Shown piece by piece: positions 26,887 to 38,285 of a stretch of 64,000 nt of DNA. The notes beneath the pieces are model-generated. The model saw nothing but the letters and a program-made list of their open reading frames with translations. It did not search any database and had not been told where the DNA came from. Positions within the stretch are counted from its first letter, which is position 1, and every line of letters begins with the position of its first letter. A program made the position numbers and the translations under genes. Source of the stretch: an uncultured Phycisphaerales bacterium (GTDB lineage: Bacteria; Planctomycetota; Phycisphaerae; Phycisphaerales; UBA1924); the NCBI GenBank assembly GCA_937871915.1, contig CALMPG010000075.1:37614-101613 (forward strand), given 5' to 3'.

Positions 26887-28833
26887 ATGCTCAAGTGGCT
26901 TCGCAAGTACAACACGTTCATCCTGGTCGTGGGCGGCTGCCTGCTCATGGTGGCGTTCCTGCTCCAGGGCACGCTCGACGAGCTTGGCAAGCGGGGGTGG
27001 ATCGGCGCCTCCGCGTTCCAGGTCGGCGGGCACAAGGTCGGCCTGGAGGAGTTCGGCAACTCGGCCCGCGAGTACAGCGCGGTGTCGTACATCGCCGGCG
27101 GAGCGCGAGAGCTGGAAGCCTTCTTCCGCATCGAGGGAGCCGAGCACTGGTATCTGCTGGTGAAGGAAGCCGAGGAGGCAGGGCTGGTGGGCGGCAAGCT
27201 CGACGGAGAGGACTACCTGGCCGAGATCCCGGCGATCATCGCGGGCACACGGGCCCGCTTTGACTTCCGGGTGCCCTACGACCAGATCCTCTCCTATGAG
27301 CGGGCTCGCATCGAGGCATCCAAGCTGCGCGTCATGAGCGAAACGCGCCTGACCGAAGACCAGCTCTTCAAGGCCGTCGCGAGGCTGCACGGCATTCGCC
27401 GGTTGCAGGCGTCGTACTACGGAGCGTCCCAGTTCGGTGAGAAGCGGCTGGTGACCGAGGGCCGTGAACTCACCGACGCGCTCCGCGCCGACTACGTGCT
27501 GATTCCCGCCGAACGGGAGATGGCGGCGATCGCCGAACCGGACGAGGCGGCGATCAAGGCCCACTACGAGAAGTTCAAGGACATCCCGAAGGGCGGGGGT
27601 GAGTTTGGCATCGGCTACACGCTGCCGCCGCGCGTCAAGCTCTCGTGGATCGAGATCAACCGTCAGCTCATCGCCGACGCGGTGCGGATCGACGAGATCG
27701 AGGCCGAGAAGCGGTTTCAGCAGAAGTATCCCAACGGCGTGGTTCCCGAGGGCAAGAACGCCGACGACGAGCGAGCACGCTTCGAGGCGGAGGTTCGCAC
27801 CGAGACCGCCGATCGGGCGATGAAGACCGCCATCGACGCGGTGCGGGGCGAGATCGACAAGGCCACCCGCAAGCTGGATCGAGAAGGGGAGTTCCTGCGG
27901 GTCACCCCCGAGTGGGAAACAATCAGGCCCGACTTCCAGAAGATCCGCGAGGTGGTGGCCGCCCACCTTCTCGAACAGTACAAGATCGTCGTGTCTCCGA
28001 CCAGGGTCGTCGTTCGCGCCAACTCGTGGGTGGACGCCCAGGAGGCCCAGTCGCTCGAGGGGATCGGCCACTCGGCCCAGCAGCGCGGCCAGTCGGCTCT
28101 TCCTTTTTCCAAGGCGGTCTTTGAGGTGCGGGAGATCGCCGGACGCAACGACCTGGCCCTGCAGGTCGGGGTGCCGGTGAGCGAGCCGTTCAGGAGCGGC
28201 GGCAACGCCTACTTCTTCGTGGTGCTCGACGCCCGGAAGGAATCGCCGCCGGACAGCATGGAGGACGTCCGGGCGGACATCGTTCGAAACGTCAAGCGTC
28301 TGGCCGCGTACGAGATTCTCAAGGCCAACGAGTCGCGGTTGCTCGCCGAAGCGATCTCCGGCGGCCTGGAGGCCCTGACTCGCTCTCCCGAGGGAACGCC
28401 GGCGGTGAGCATCGGCGAGGTGAATGTGAGCAAGAAGCGAACGGTCGCGCTGGAGCCGTCCCTCGACACCCAGGAGTTCCGAGACACGGCGCTCGCCGCC
28501 GCGTCGAACCTGGATCCGACGGTCGATCCGACGACGCTCCCGGCCGACAAGCGGACGTTTGCGACGCCGGTTCCCAAGTCCCTCTCGCTGTTCGTGGGCC
28601 GCATCAAGGGTCTCCAGCCGCTGACGCTCGAGCGCTACCGAAGCCAGCAGGACAGCATCCTGGCGAACGTGCAGGCCGACGAGTTCACGGCCGATATGAA
28701 CGCGTTCCCTTACTCTCTTGAGGTCATGGAGAAGCGGCTGGACGTGCAGTATGAGGAGAGCCGCGAGAAGGCCCGCGCCGAACAACGTGCAGAGAAGGCC
28801 GCCGCGCGACAGGCCAGGTCGTCCGGCCGATAG
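26887..28833 (+). CDS. PpiD/SurA-like membrane-anchored periplasmic protein
   Basis: 648 residues from the ATG at 26887; an earlier in-frame start at 26827 would put a charged leader before the membrane helix. One N-terminal anchor, YNTFILVVGGCLLMVAFLLQ (about residues 8-30), followed by GHKVGLEEFGNSAREY, resembling the SurA_N/PpiD start where a short signal anchor leads into an alpha-helical chaperone domain. The middle is helical and charged; a C-terminal part (GQSALPFSKAVFEVREIAGR, then AYFFVVLDARKESPPDSMEDVR) looks like a degenerate parvulin boundary, but the parvulin catalytic residues cannot be picked out. Probably an outer-envelope folding factor; peptidyl-prolyl isomerase activity is doubtful. 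Confidence 0.6.
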   Translation: MLKWLRKYNTFILVVGGCLLMVAFLLQGTLDELGKRGWIGASAFQVGGHKVGLEEFGNSAREYSAVSYIAGGARELEAFFRIEGAEHWYLLVKEAEEAGLVGGKLDGEDYLAEIPAIIAGTRARFDFRVPYDQILSYERARIEASKLRVMSETRLTEDQLFKAVARLHGIRRLQASYYGASQFGEKRLVTEGRELTDALRADYVLIPAEREMAAIAEPDEAAIKAHYEKFKDIPKGGGEFGIGYTLPPRVKLSWIEINRQLIADAVRIDEIEAEKRFQQKYPNGVVPEGKNADDERARFEAEVRTETADRAMKTAIDAVRGEIDKATRKLDREGEFLRVTPEWETIRPDFQKIREVVAAHLLEQYKIVVSPTRVVVRANSWVDAQEAQSLEGIGHSAQQRGQSALPFSKAVFEVREIAGRNDLALQVGVPVSEPFRSGGNAYFFVVLDARKESPPDSMEDVRADIVRNVKRLAAYEILKANESRLLAEAISGGLEALTRSPEGTPAVSIGEVNVSKKRTVALEPSLDTQEFRDTALAAASNLDPTVDPTTLPADKRTFATPVPKSLSLFVGRIKGLQPLTLERYRSQQDSILANVQADEFTADMNAFPYSLEVMEKRLDVQYEESREKARAEQRAEKAAARQARSSGR

Positions 28834-28848
28834 TCGGGACAACGCCCT

Positions 28849-29844
28849 CTAGACGTGACCGGATCCCTCCGGGCCCCGACCGTTCAGGGCCCGATTCATT
28901 GCGCCCCCGATGGACCGCATGGTCAACTCGGGAAACGACGCGGGCGGGCGGCCCGGCAGGATCGACCTCACCGCCTCACGCAAGATCCGCCATCCCGAGA
29001 GCATGGCCAGGCCGAGCGAGGGGCGTGGTTTGAGCGCATTGCGACGGATGAGCAGCGCGGTGACATCGTCGTCGAACTCGATCGGACTGCCGTCCTCGGC
29101 GTGCCCGATGGCCGCGAGCAGGCCGCGGACGAGCGTTTCCGGGCGGGCAGGGTCGAGCCGGTTGAGGTGGTCGATCAGCCCGTCGGTGCCCAGCAGCCGG
29201 CCGTGGGCGTCCTTGGTCTCGATGAGCGAGTCTGTGTAGAACAGCACAAGGTCGTTGGGCCGGAGGCTGGTGAGCGAGGCGGGGTATCGCGTCTCCTCCA
29301 GAACGCCCAGGGGCAGGTTGCTCGGGCCGGCGCGTCCGCCCTCCGGGGCCTCGACCCGCCCCCATCGCTTGGCCCTGGCGTCGAATCGGAGCGGGCGCGG
29401 GTGTCCGGCGTTCGAGATGGCCAGTTCGTCGGTGGGCGCGAAGTATGTGGCGATAACGGCCGTGGCGAACATCGCGCCGCCCTCGCCGAGGGCGTCCTCG
29501 CCGATCTCATTGAACTCGCGGTTGACGGCCTCGACGAGGCGGGACTGGTCGATGTAGTTGGAGTGGCGTCGCATCAGGCGACGGAGGGCGTCCGCGGCCC
29601 GGGCCACCGGCGCGCCGTGCCCGCTCACGTCGGCGACGATGAGGCGGGTGATCCGCCCCGTGGCGCAGCTGGTGACGTAGTGGATGTCGCCGCCGCCGTC
29701 GTCCGGGCCGGTGCTCTGGAATGGGAGGCTGTAGACCCAGGCGTCGAGGCCGGGCATGACGACGCCGTTGTCGATGGCGCGATTGCCGCCCCAGACCTCC
29801 ATGCAGGCCATCACGTGAGGTGCGGTGACGTCGTTGTCGGCCAT
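28849..29844 (-). CDS. SpoIIE-type PP2C protein phosphatase
   Basis: 331 residues from the ATG at 29844 (a TTG at 29880 would abut the upstream stop and is less likely). GGGDIHYVTS, then LIVADVSGHGAPVARAADALRRLMR, carry the metal-binding aspartates of the SpoIIE/RsbU phosphatase fold; AISNAGHPRPL and LRPNDLVLFYTDSLIETKD are the other conserved blocks, and FDDDVTALLIRR closes the domain. Such enzymes dephosphorylate anti-sigma-factor antagonists or similar regulators. There is no N-terminal sensory domain, and a short C-terminal extension contains a weakly hydrophobic stretch. It lies directly downstream of the B12/GTPase fusion on the same strand, probably co-transcribed, though the functional link is unclear. 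Confidence 0.9.
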   Translation of the reverse strand: MADNDVTAPHVMACMEVWGGNRAIDNGVVMPGLDAWVYSLPFQSTGPDDGGGDIHYVTSCATGRITRLIVADVSGHGAPVARAADALRRLMRRHSNYIDQSRLVEAVNREFNEIGEDALGEGGAMFATAVIATYFAPTDELAISNAGHPRPLRFDARAKRWGRVEAPEGGRAGPSNLPLGVLEETRYPASLTSLRPNDLVLFYTDSLIETKDAHGRLLGTDGLIDHLNRLDPARPETLVRGLLAAIGHAEDGSPIEFDDDVTALLIRRNALKPRPSLGLAMLSGWRILREAVRSILPGRPPASFPELTMRSIGGAMNRALNGRGPEGSGHV

Positions 29845-29880
29845 GGTGTGGCGGCTCGCGGCCGGTCGAGCCGGCGACAA

Positions 29881-31032
29881 TCAGGCCAGCAGCGAATCGA
29901 GCAGCTCCGGCACGCCCTGCGCCCGCGTTGCGATGGTCTCGATGACCGGTCGCTTGCCGGCCACATCGCGGAGGTCTCGCATCAACTCGTTCTCGCCCGG
30001 ATGGTCGGCCTTGTTGCAGACAAAGACGTCGGCGATCTCGAGGATGCCCGCCTTGTCCATCTGCACGGCGTCGCCCATGCCCGGGGTGAGCACCACGGCG
30101 GTCCGATCGACGAACGAGCGGATCTTCGTCTCGTTCTGGCCCGCGCCGACGGTCTCGATGAAGACCGTCTTGAAGGGCGAGCCGGGCATGCCGCCGATGA
30201 GTTCCACGATCTCGGGCAGGGCGTGGTAGTCCTCGCCGCTGATCGCCAACGACCGGTAGAAGACGTTCTGGTCCAGCGTGTTGAAGTCCACGCGAAGCCG
30301 GTCGCCGAGCAGGGCCCCGCCCGTGATCGGGCTCATCGGGTCGAACGCGACGACGGCGCACCTGCCGAGGTCCGGCCGTTCCTTGGCGCGCCGGGTGTAC
30401 TCGCCGACAAGCTGGGCCACCAGAGTGCTCTTGCCCGCACCGGGAGAGCCGGTGATGCCGATGACGCGCGACGGACGCCGCCGGGCCGCGCCCGCTCGCA
30501 GCGGCTTTCCCGCGTGCATGAGCGAGATATCGCGAGCGAGCTGCGATTCCACGGTGGCGCTGGCCACCTGTTGCGGGCGCGGCTTGGTTGCCCCGCGGAC
30601 CGCCTCCACGATGTCGAGCAGGCCCGTGGCCGTGGTGAAGCACTTGGCCACGCCCGCCTCGATGAGCGGCCCGATGTCTTCCTGCGGCAGGATCCCGCCC
30701 ATGTACACGGGCATGTCCGGGCGCCCGAGGTCTTTCAGGGCGTTCACCAGACGCGGCCCGAGCACCAGGTGCGAGTTGCTCATCATGCTCGCCGCGATGA
30801 CGTCGCAATCCTCGTCACGGGCCGAGATCGCCAAGCTCCGGGGCGTCTGCCACAGCCCGGAGTAGATCACGTGCACGCCCGAATCACGCAAGGCTCGGGC
30901 GATGACTTTCACACCCCGGTCGTGCCCGTCGAGGCCCATCTTCCCCAGCAGCACCCGCGGCCGGTGGTCCAGGTCGGCACAGCGGTCCTTCTTCTCGAAC
31001 TCGGTGGTGGCGGTGTGAAGGGTGGTGGTCAT
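29881..31032 (-). CDS. B12-binding domain fused to MeaB-type GTPase
   Basis: 383 residues. Residues about 25-145 form a cobalamin-binding domain with the DxHxxG motif as DGHDRG (35-40) and a GGILPQED loop. Residues about 165-383 are a G3E GTPase of the MeaB/ArgK family: Walker A GSPGAGKS 195-202, switch region FIETVGAGQNE, and NKAD for guanine recognition. MeaB protects and reloads adenosylcobalamin-dependent acyl-CoA mutases. The order B12 domain then GTPase is the same as the first half of the fused isobutyryl-CoA mutase IcmF, but the catalytic mutase domain is missing, so a separate large subunit elsewhere is expected. Followed at 36 nt by the phosphatase gene. Confidence 0.9.
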   Translation of the reverse strand: MTTTLHTATTEFEKKDRCADLDHRPRVLLGKMGLDGHDRGVKVIARALRDSGVHVIYSGLWQTPRSLAISARDEDCDVIAASMMSNSHLVLGPRLVNALKDLGRPDMPVYMGGILPQEDIGPLIEAGVAKCFTTATGLLDIVEAVRGATKPRPQQVASATVESQLARDISLMHAGKPLRAGAARRRPSRVIGITGSPGAGKSTLVAQLVGEYTRRAKERPDLGRCAVVAFDPMSPITGGALLGDRLRVDFNTLDQNVFYRSLAISGEDYHALPEIVELIGGMPGSPFKTVFIETVGAGQNETKIRSFVDRTAVVLTPGMGDAVQMDKAGILEIADVFVCNKADHPGENELMRDLRDVAGKRPVIETIATRAQGVPELLDSLLA

Positions 31033-31071
31033 GGTTGTGAGGACATGGCCGGAGGGCCAAGCCCGACAAGA

Positions 31072-31132
31072 GGATATTCCATCATTCGGAGACGGTCTGG
31101 CCCGGCAGAAAACCGTTTCCTTGGGATATTCC
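31072..31132 (-). promoter_or_regulatory. Two GGATATTCC copies upstream of the B12/GTPase gene
   Basis: GGATATTCC occurs at 31072-31080 and 31124-31132, 52 bp apart (about five helical turns), 40-100 bp upstream of the start at 31032. Same-face spacing would fit a dimeric regulator. No known operator is recognised. Confidence 0.25.
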
Positions 31133-31266
31133 CGACCCGCGATTGAACGACGACAAATACCCTCACATCGGCCCTGAATCAGCTCTGGGGTTGAGTCGGA
31201 GAGCGGAAGTTCTCCGCGGGCTTCGGCCCTCCAACGCGCACACCTGCGCGAGCGGCCGCACTGCCG

Positions 31267-31977
31267 TCACTCCCGTGCCGTAGCGGTCCGCACGAAGTCC
31301 TCGAACACTCCGGCGCCCAGGGCGCGAGCGGCCGTCCGCTCCGGGTGCCACTGGACGCCCACGAAGAACCTCGCGCCGGGGTCGTCGATGGCTTCGATCA
31401 AGCCATCATCGCTCACCGCCGCGACGCGCAGTCGTCCCGGGTCACGCACCGCCTGGCGATGGTGGCTTGTCACGAAGGACTCCTGACCACTCCCGCACCA
31501 CTCCCCCACCACGCTCGCGCTCGAGACCGCTTGCACCCGATGGCCGGCGTTGTTCCAGTGCCGATCCGCTGCGGGCATCGAGTCTGGAAGGTGTTGATCC
31601 AGCGACCCGCCCGCGACCAGGGCCATCATCTGCATCCCGAGGCAGACGCCGAGCGTGGGCGTCTGCGGCGAGGCCATGAGCGCCGAAAGCAATGCGGTGT
31701 CAAAGGCCTGCCGCAGGGGATGCACTGGCGTCGCCTTTGGGTTTGTAGGGTGACCGAACGGCTCCGTGCGTGGATCGTCGCCGCCTGTGAGTACAAAGCC
31801 GTCGCAGTGCTCCAGATGCTGCGGAATCAACTCGAGGATCGGGGGAAGAACCACGGGCCACCCCCCCGCCACCCTCACCGCTTCGGCGTAGGTCAGGGCG
31901 CAGGTGGCCCGCATGCTCCCGGGGCGCGGTTCCGCGACGTCCGGGGCGATGCCGATGATGGGTCGTGGGGAAGGCAT
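31267..31977 (-). CDS. Class I glutamine amidotransferase, PuuD-like (gamma-glutamyl-GABA hydrolase family)
   Basis: 236 residues from the ATG at 31977; a longer start at 32064 would overlap the divergent DUF4340 gene and adds non-homologous sequence. PIIGIAPDV at the start, FVLTGGDDPRTEPFG, the nucleophile block LGVCLGMQMMAL, and FFVGVQWHPERT with the catalytic His-x-Glu-like pair (HPE) form the PF07722-type hydrolase. The family cleaves gamma-glutamyl amides such as gamma-glutamyl-GABA in putrescine breakdown; substrate is inferred only at family level. No polyamine genes are nearby. Cytosolic, apparently monocistronic. Confidence 0.9.
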   Translation of the reverse strand: MPSPRPIIGIAPDVAEPRPGSMRATCALTYAEAVRVAGGWPVVLPPILELIPQHLEHCDGFVLTGGDDPRTEPFGHPTNPKATPVHPLRQAFDTALLSALMASPQTPTLGVCLGMQMMALVAGGSLDQHLPDSMPAADRHWNNAGHRVQAVSSASVVGEWCGSGQESFVTSHHRQAVRDPGRLRVAAVSDDGLIEAIDDPGARFFVGVQWHPERTAARALGAGVFEDFVRTATARE

Positions 31978-32063
31978 GTATCTTCCGAGGGTACGGCAAC
32001 GATCATCGGCCCAGGGCGCTGTCCGGCCCCCAACTTGTCCGGCGCACTCCCTAGACTCGACCA

Positions 32064-33573
32064 ATGTCCACCAAGGCCGTCATAGTCTGGCTCTTTCTCG
32101 CGGTGGTGCTCGGCATCGCGGTTGTACTCCTGGTTCTCCGCCCCGAAGGCGTGTTAGCGCCGGTCCAGCCCGGCCAGTCGGTCGCCGTCGGGACTCGCCT
32201 GCTGGAGTTCAGCCCGGGCGATGTTCGCCGGATTACCGTGGAATCCTTCTCCGATGGTCTGCTGCAGACCATCGAGCCGGCCCCGAAAGGGAAAGGACCG
32301 TTCGGGGCCGATGCCGATTGGCTGCTTCGCACCCAGCCGATCTCCGGTTCGCATTCCGCATCCCGCCCGGCGGAGCCATGGCCCCTGGAGTCCGCGCGGA
32401 TCCAGGGGTTGCTTCGCCTGCTCGCGGAGGTGCGGGCTGTGGCGCCCGCGTCCGGGGACGCGACCCTGGGAAACAAGCCGACGAGAGTGACGATCCAACT
32501 GCGAGAAGCCACCTCCACCTGGACGCTCGCGGAACGCACGCTCGGGGGAACGGGCCTGGTCGAGATCGCCGGGCCCGGCCCGGGCGCCCGGCGCGCGGTG
32601 GTCCGCGATGACCTGCACCGGGTGTTCAACGATCCGGGGCCCCGGGCCTGGCGAAGCACGTTTCCGCTTGCCGGCATTACCCCGGATGCCTCCCGGGTCC
32701 GGCTCGATTCGCTCTCGCACCACCTGGCAGTTTCCAAGATCGATGGCAAGTGGAACCTGATCGAGCCCGCCGCGGCCCCCGGAGATCCCGCCGCCATCCA
32801 GAGCCTCATCGCCGAGCTCGGCCGTGTGCAGATCGTGGACTTCTTCGACGTGCCCTCGGAGGCCTCGGCGGCCGAAGTTGACACACCCACCGCCACCATC
32901 CGGATCGAGGCCGACCGGCGCACCATCGAGGCGAGCGAGCCCGAGCCGACGGTGTCCACCGATTCGGTCGAACTCACCATCGGCGGTGCGGCCGGCAGCG
33001 CGAGCCCGACCGCTCCCCCGCGCGTGTTCGGTTCGATCAATCACCAGCGCCCCGTTCTGCTCGATGGCCGTTCGGTGGGGATCACCGTTGATCCAGCGGC
33101 CTACGTCTGGCCCGCGCCCCTGCGGGAGACGCCGGCCAACATCGGAGGTTTTTCCCTCACGCTCGTGGGCGATGCCAACCCGGGGGCATCCGGGCGAGCG
33201 TTCCGGCGATTCGGCACCAGGTGGGTACAGACGCTTGCCGGCGGGGACGAGGCCCCGGTCTCGGACAGCGAGCGGCGCGGCGTGGAGGAGGTGCTGGCCT
33301 TCCTGACCGGCGAGCGTGGGGCGTCGCCCAGGGACTCCCAGCCCGGCGCACGGCCCACGATCACATTTGCGGCGCCGGAGGAGTCGCGAGCTATCGGTTC
33401 GCTGCGCGTCGATGGGCTTTCCGGCGCTTCGATCGAGTCGCTGGAGATTCTGACCGTCGGTGACGACAGGGTCTGTGTTCGCACCGGCTCCGTCTGGCGC
33501 ACGTACGGCCCGGGCACGGTCCCTGCCCTGCTCTCGAGCGCGGCGGAGGTCGCCCGGAGGGCGACGCCACCGC

Positions 33574-33584
<11 letters not shown>
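32064..33584 (+). CDS. DUF4340 domain-containing membrane-anchored protein
   Basis: 506 residues. One N-terminal membrane helix (AVIVWLFLAVVLGIAVVLLVL, about 5-25), then an exported body rich in beta strands. LLEFSPGDVRRITVE, DADWLLRTQPI, and two later copies of a similar layout fit the DUF4340 family, whose members usually sit beside an ABC exporter of the gliding-motility type (GldG-like). No such transporter is next to it here. The function of the family is not established. The 3' end overlaps the metH stop by 11 nt in a tail-to-tail arrangement. Confidence 0.75.
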
Positions 33585-37215
<3,631 letters not shown>

Positions 37216-37340
37216 GTGGGCTCCGGGGAGAGGGTCTCGGATGACTCGGGTGGATTGGAACAATCAGGTGGGAGTCTAGGCAACCATCCATCTATCCGGA
37301 TGATTGGATATATGGCCGTCTGCGGCGACACCCGTTCATC

Positions 37341-37377
37341 GAAACAACAGACCGGCCGGATGAATCCGACCGGTCTG
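37341..37377 (-). terminator. Terminator of rpmE
   Basis: On the minus strand, 14 bases at 37364-37377 pair with 37348-37361 (one G-T wobble, 2-base loop), followed by TTGTTTC. It lies 49 nt beyond the rpmE stop. Confidence 0.8.
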
Positions 37378-37425
37378 GTACATGTTCGGGTGAAGTGAGC
37401 GGCCGGTTCAACCGGCTGAAGCGGT

Positions 37426-37680
37426 TCAAGCCTTCGCACCATCCACCGCCGGTGCCTGGGCACCCTTCTTGGCCGCGAAGTAGTTGCCGCCGAACTTCTT
37501 CTGGAACTTCTCGACTCGCCCCGCGGAGTCGATGAACTGCTGCTTGCCGGTGAAGAACGGGTGCGAGCCCGACCACACTTCGACGTGCAGTTCCGGCGTG
37601 GTTCCGCCGGTGGTGAACACCAGTTCCCCGTTGTGGAAAACCTTGGTGGGGAAATACTTCGGGTGGATGTCCTTCTTCAT
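37426..37680 (-). CDS. rpmE: 50S ribosomal protein L31
   Basis: 84 residues from the ATG at 37680. [19 protein letters not shown], then [20 protein letters not shown], is typical L31. It has no cysteines, so it is the zinc-free form. L31 bridges the two ribosomal subunits at the central protuberance. The C-terminal tail ([15 protein letters not shown]) is extended. A longer start at 37839 is a shadow. Confidence 0.95.
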   Translation of the reverse strand: MKKDIHPKYFPTKVFHNGELVFTTGGTTPELHVEVWSGSHPFFTGKQQFIDSAGRVEKFQKKFGGNYFAAKKGAQAPAVDGAKA

Positions 37681-37882
37681 GGCTCGTCGTCCTTCGTGGG
37701 CGGTGCGTCGAAACCCTGGGCCGCGAGCCGTCTTGGCGCTGCGAAAACAGGGGCCGAGATGATAGCCACGAGTTGCACTGAGCCAAGCCCCCATCTTGAC
37801 CGATACACGGCTTCGCCTACCCTTCCCTCCCCCCCCCACCGCCGCCGGCCACCAAGGCCGCGGAGCGGGAAAAACCTGTGTT

Positions 37883-37954
37883 TCCCCGATAGCTCAATGG
37901 TAGAGCGGCCGGCTGTTAACCGGCAGGTTCTAGGTTCGAGTCCTAGTCGGGGAG
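37883..37954 (+). tRNA. tRNA-Asn (anticodon GTT)
   Basis: 7-bp acceptor 37883-37889 with 37947-37953, discriminator G at 37954; anticodon arm GCCGG-CTGTTAA-CCGGC giving anticodon GTT; T-arm CTAGG-TTCGAGT-CCTAG. CCA is not encoded. It marks the left end of the accessory region. Confidence 0.96.
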
Positions 37955-37960
37955 TTCCAG

Positions 37961-37989
37961 ACGCCCCCGCGGCCACGCGGGGGCGTTTT
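37961..37989 (+). terminator. Rho-independent terminator after tRNA-Asn
   Basis: 11-bp perfect GC-rich stem 37961-37971 with 37976-37986, 4-base loop, followed by TTTT, 7 nt after the tRNA. Confidence 0.85.
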
Positions 37990-38285
37990 GGTTTACGGCT
38001 CGGCCCCGCCGGACGCCCCCGGCCCCGGTAGCGGAAAGTCCCGCCGTGGTGGGGGTTTCGGCGCTTCCCGGTCCGCCCCCCGCGCTCTCCGTCTTGGCGT
38101 CGATTCTTGGGGTCCGACGGCAACCCCCACGGTTGCTCTCGCCCCCACCGGCGGCCACGCTCTCGGACTCTCGCGCTCTCTGGTTGACGGGCGGGCTGAG
38201 GTTAGCAGGAGGGTTGCTCTCGGGGCCTCCATTGATGGGCACGTAACCTCATGCTCCCGCCGTCACACCCTCTTTCTCTGGGAAC
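37990..38285. other. Intergenic region between tRNA-Asn terminator and AAA ATPase
   Basis: GC-rich, with runs of C and G and no open frame that looks protein-like. No repeat of the tRNA 3' end was seen. The ATPase has only a weak ribosome site (GGGAA) at its right end. Confidence 0.4.

Noticed and set aside
31978..32064. N-terminal extension of the amidotransferase
   Set aside because: It would overlap the divergent DUF4340 start and does not resemble the family; ATG at 31977 fits.
37216..37425. Possible cobalamin or SAM riboswitch before metH
   Set aside because: The only strong structure is the rpmE terminator; no conserved B12-box or SAM-core sequence seen.
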